Positions 60,559 to 64,000 of a stretch of DNA of 64,000 bases are shown here, piece by piece (the stretch's first letter is position 1; every line of letters begins with the position of its first letter). The stretch spans positions 36,744,249 to 36,808,248 of the forward strand of contig OX243821.1 in assembly GCA_945859605.1 (NCBI GenBank). The letters run 5' to 3'. Position numbers and translations under genes: made by a program. The notes under the pieces are model-generated. The model ran no database searches, was not told where the DNA came from, and worked only from the letters and a program-made list of their open reading frames with translations. Source of the stretch: Lumbricus rubellus (lineage: Eukaryota > Annelida > Clitellata > Crassiclitellata > Lumbricidae).

Positions 60559-63500
60559 CTTAGTTTCCTTAGTTTCATTAGTTTCCTTAGTTTCCTTATT
60601 TTCCTTAGTTTCCTTAGTTTCCATAGTTTACTAAGTTTACTTAGTTTCCTTAGTTTCCTTAGTTTACTTAGTTTCCTTAGTTTCCTTAGTTTCCTTAGTT
60701 TCCTTAGTTTCCTTAGTTTACTAAGTTTACTTAGTTTCCTTAGTTTCCTTAGTTTCCTTAGTTTCATTAGTTTCCTTAGTTTCCTTATTTTCCTTAGTTT
60801 CCTTAGTTTCCATAGTTTACTAAGTTTACTTAGTTTCCTTAGTTTCCTTAGTTTCTTTAGTTTCCTAAGTTTCCTTAGTTTCTTTTTCTTAGTTTCCTTA
60901 GTTTCCTTAGTTTCCTTAGTTTACTTAGTTTACTTAGTTTCCTTAGTTTCCTTAGTTTCCTTAGTTTCCCTAGTTTCCTTAGTTTCCTTAGTTTCCTTAG
61001 TTTCCTTAGTTTACTTAGTTTACTTAGTTTCCTTAGTTTCCTTAGTTTCCTTAGTATCCTATTTTTCCTTAGTTTCCTTAGTTTACATAATTTCCATAAT
61101 TTCCATAGTTTCCTTAGTTTCTTTAGTTTCCTTAGTTTCCTAAGTTTCCTTAATTTCCTTAGTTTCCTTAGTTTCTTTATTTTCTTTAAATTCCTTAGTT
61201 TCCATAGTTTCCTTAGTTTCCTAAGTTTCCTTAGTTTCCTTAGTTTACTTAGTTTCCTTAGTTTCCTTAGTTTCCTTAGTTTCCCTAGTTTCCTTAGTTT
61301 CTTTATTTTCTTTAATTTCTTTAGTTTCCTTAGTTTCCTTAGTTTCCTTAGTTTCCTTAGTTTCCTTAGTTTACTTAGTTTACTTAGTTTACTTAGATTC
61401 CTTAGTTTCCTTAGTTTCCTTAGTTTCTATAGTTTCTTTAGTTTACTAAGTTTACTTAGTTTCCTTAGTTTCCTTAGTTTCCTTAGTTTCCTTAGTTTCA
61501 TTAGTTTCCTTAGTTTCCTTATTTTCCTTAGTTTCCTTAGTTTCCATAGTTTACTAAGTTTCCTTAGTTTCCTTAGTTTCCTAAGTTTCCTTAGTTTCTT
61601 TTCCTTAGTTTCCTTAGTTTCCTTAGTTTCCTTAGTTTACTTAGTTTACTTAGTTTCCTTAGTTTCCTTAGTTTCCTTAGTTTCCCTAGTTTCCTTAGTT
61701 TCCTTAGTTTCCTTAGTTTCCTTAGTTTACTTAGTTTCCATAGTTTCCTTAGTTTCCTTAGTTCACTTAGTTTCCTTAGTTTCCTTAGTTTCCTGAGTTT
61801 CCTTTGTTTCCTAAGTTTCCTTAGTTTCCTTAGTTTCCTTAGTTTCCTTAGTTTCCTTAGTTTACTTAGTTTACTTAGTTTCCTTAGTTTCCTTAGTTTC
61901 CTTAGTTTCCCTAGTTTCCTTAGTTTCTTTATTTTCTTTAATTTCTTTAGTTTCCTTAGTTTCCTTAGTTTCCTTAGTTTCCTTAGTTTACTTAGTTTAC
62001 TTAGTTTACTTAGATTCCTTAGTTTCCTTAGTTTCCTTAGTTTCTATAGTTTCTTTAGTTTACTAAGTTTACTTAGTTTCCTTAGTTTCCTTAGTTTCCT
62101 TAGTTTCCTTAGTTTCAATAGTTTCCTTAGTTTCTTTATTTTCCTTAGTTTCCTTTGTTTCCATAGTTTACTAAGTTTCCTTAGTTTCCTTAGTTTCCTA
62201 AGTTTCCTTAGTTTCTTTTCCTTAGTTTCCTTAGTTTCCTTAGTTTCCTTAGTTTACTTAGTTTACTTAGTTTCCTTAGTTTCCTTAGTTTCCTTAGTTT
62301 CCCTAGTTTCCTTAGTTTCCTTAGTTTCCTTAGTTTCCTTAGTTTACTTAGTTTCCATAGTTTCCTTAGTTTCCTTAGTTCACTTAGTTTCCTTAGTTTC
62401 CTTAGTTTCCTGAGTTTCCTTTGTTTCCTAAGTTTCCTTAGTTTCCTTAGTTTCCTTATTTTTCTTTTTCCTTAGTTTCTTTAGTTTCTTTAGTTTACTT
62501 AGTTTACATAATTTCCTTAGTTTCCTTAGTTTCCTTAGTTTCCTTAGTTTACTTAGTTTCCTTAGTTTCCTTAGTTTCCTTAGTTTCCTTAGTTTCCTTA
62601 GTTTCATTATTTTCCTTAGTTTCCTTATTTTCCTTAGTTTCCTTAGTTTCCATAGTTTACTAAGTTTACTTAGTTTCCTTAGTTTCCTTAGTTTACTTAG
62701 TTTACTTAGTTTACTTAGTTTCCTTAGTTTCCTTAGTTTCTTTAGTTTCCTTAGTTTCCTTAGTTTCCTTAGTTTCCTTAGTTTCCTTAGTTTCCTAAGT
62801 TTCCTTAGTTTCCTTAGTTTCCTTAGTTTCCTTAGTTTCTTTAGTTTCTTTAGTTTACTAAGTTTACTTAGTTTCCTTAGTTTCCTTAGTTTCCTTACTT
62901 TCCTTAGTTTCCTTAGTTTCCTAAGTTTCCTTAGTTTCCTTAGTTTACATAATTTCCTTAATTTCCATAGTTTCCTTAGTTTCCTTAGTTTCCTTAGTTT
63001 CCTTAGTTTCCTAAGTTTCCTTAGTTTCCTTAGTTTCTTTATTTTTTTTAATTTCCTTAGTTTCCTTAGTTTCCTTAGTTTCCTAAGTTTCCTTAGTTTC
63101 CTTAGTTTACTTAGTTTACTTAGTTTCCTTAGTTTCCTTAGTTTCCTTAGTTTCCCTAGTTTCTCTAGTTTTTTTATTTTCTTTAATTTCTTTAGTTTCC
63201 TTAGTTTCCTTAGTTTCCTTAGTTTCCTTAGTTTCCATAGTTTCCTAAGTTTCCTTAGTTTCCTTAGTTTACATAATTTCCTTAATTTCCATAGTTTCCT
63301 TAGTTTCCTTAGTTTCCTTAGTTTCCTTAGTTTCCTAAGTTTCCTTAGTTTCCTTAGTTTCTTTATTTTTTTTAATTTCCTTAGTTTCCTTAGTTTCTTT
63401 AGTTTCCTTAGTTTCTTTCTTTTCTTTAATTTCCTTAGTTTCTTTAGTTTCCTTAGTTTCCTTAGTTTCCTTAGTTTCCTTAGTTTACTTAGTTTCCTTA

Positions 63501-64000
63501 GTTTCCTTAGTTTCCTTAGTTTCCTTAGTTTCCTTAGTTTCTTTAGTTTCTTTAGTTTACTAAGTTTACTTAGTTTCCTTAGTTTCCTTAGTTTCCTTAC
63601 TTTCCTTAGTTTCCTTAGTTTCCTAAGTTTCCTTAGTTTCCTTAGTTTACATAATTTCCTTAATTTCCATAGTTTCCTTAGTTTCCTTAGTTTCCTTAGT
63701 TTCCTTAGTTTCCTAAGTTTCCTTAGTTTCCTTAGTTTCTTTATTTTTTTTAATTTCCTTAGTTTCCTTAGTTTCCTTAGTTTCCTAAGTTTCCTTAGTT
63801 TCCTTAGTTTACTTAGTTTACTTAGTTTCCTTAGTTTCCTTAGTTTCCTTAGTTTCCCTAGTTTCTCTAGTTTTTTTATTTTCTTTAATTTCTTTAGTTT
63901 CCTTAGTTTCCTTAGTTTCCTTAGTTTCCTTAGTTTCCATAGTTTACTTAGTTTACTTAGTTTACTTAGTTTCCTTAGTTTCCTTAGTTTCTTTAGTTTC
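60559..64000. repeat. 9-bp satellite (tttccttag)n, right of the retrotransposon, runs off the window
   Basis: Continuation of the array into which the retrotransposon inserted. Longer units recur: for example a block with catagtttactaagttt followed by tttcttttccttag appears several times (60600-60900, 61540-61620, 62160-62230), and 62840-63250 resembles 63540-63950. This indicates higher-order duplication. No gene is present. Confidence 0.95.

Larger units (their letters stand above)
51626..60563. repeat. 5-bp target-site duplication cttag of the LTR retrotransposon
   Basis: cttag precedes TGTCACG at 51631 and follows TGACA at 60558. Because the target is itself a cttag repeat the duplication is not independent proof, but its length fits. 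Confidence 0.7.

Noticed and set aside
60559..64000. Telomeric repeat
   Set aside because: The unit tttccttag does not match known animal telomere repeats, contains many variants and surrounds an internal retrotransposon.

Overview
This window is repeat-dense eukaryotic DNA, most likely from an invertebrate animal. It contains a giant self-synthesising DNA transposon (Polinton/Maverick, the adintovirus-like group), a tRNA-type SINE, hAT and piggyBac derivatives, an LTR retrotransposon with a SCAN-like Gag, and long satellite arrays. I cannot name the species. No ordinary host gene, rRNA, functional tRNA or CRISPR array was recognised. All calls come from reading the sequence; no database search was possible.

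Layout. (1) 1-12938: a Polinton cut by the left window edge (its polB lies outside), ending in a terminal inverted repeat (TIR). (2) 12939-28244: SINE tail, microsatellite, a small MITE-like element and a long array of ~175-bp satellite monomers with repeated orientation switches. (3) 28245-44799: a complete 16,555-bp Polinton in the opposite orientation, with 670-bp TIRs, 5'-AG termini and a perfect 6-bp target duplication (gatgag). Regions 1-3 form a near-perfect ~40-kb palindrome: position x pairs with about 41180-x, or 40102-x left of a hAT insertion found only in the left arm. (4) 44800-49647: the rest of the SINE that the Polinton hit, a microsatellite, and another satellite array that is an inverted copy of the palindrome's centre. 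(5) 49648-51630 and 60559-64000: a 9-bp satellite (tttccttag)n. (6) 51631-60558: an LTR retrotransposon inserted in that satellite (5-bp duplication cttag). It encodes Gag-protease-integrase in one ORF and lacks reverse transcriptase; its 3' LTR carries a piggyBac-like insertion.

How the genes work together. The Polinton carries a protein-primed-type DNA polymerase B, an rve integrase with chromodomain, an HNH nuclease, and a virion module: FtsK/HerA-type packaging ATPase, candidate major and minor capsid proteins, adenain-like maturation protease, phospholipase A2-like protein, membrane-active or core-like proteins and two paralogous fibre-like proteins with C1q-like heads. Virion genes form one tightly packed block on one strand (ATPase to major capsid). 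Polymerase, nuclease, protease, fibres, PLA2 and integrase are on the other. The most notable points are the palindromic pair, a canonical -1 slippery site linking the PLA2 and integrase frames, a TIR-borne SAP-domain ORF that looks like a duplicated 5' end of polB, a dUTPase-like gene with the same stop codon in both copies, and a retroelement in which integrase precedes the start of RT.
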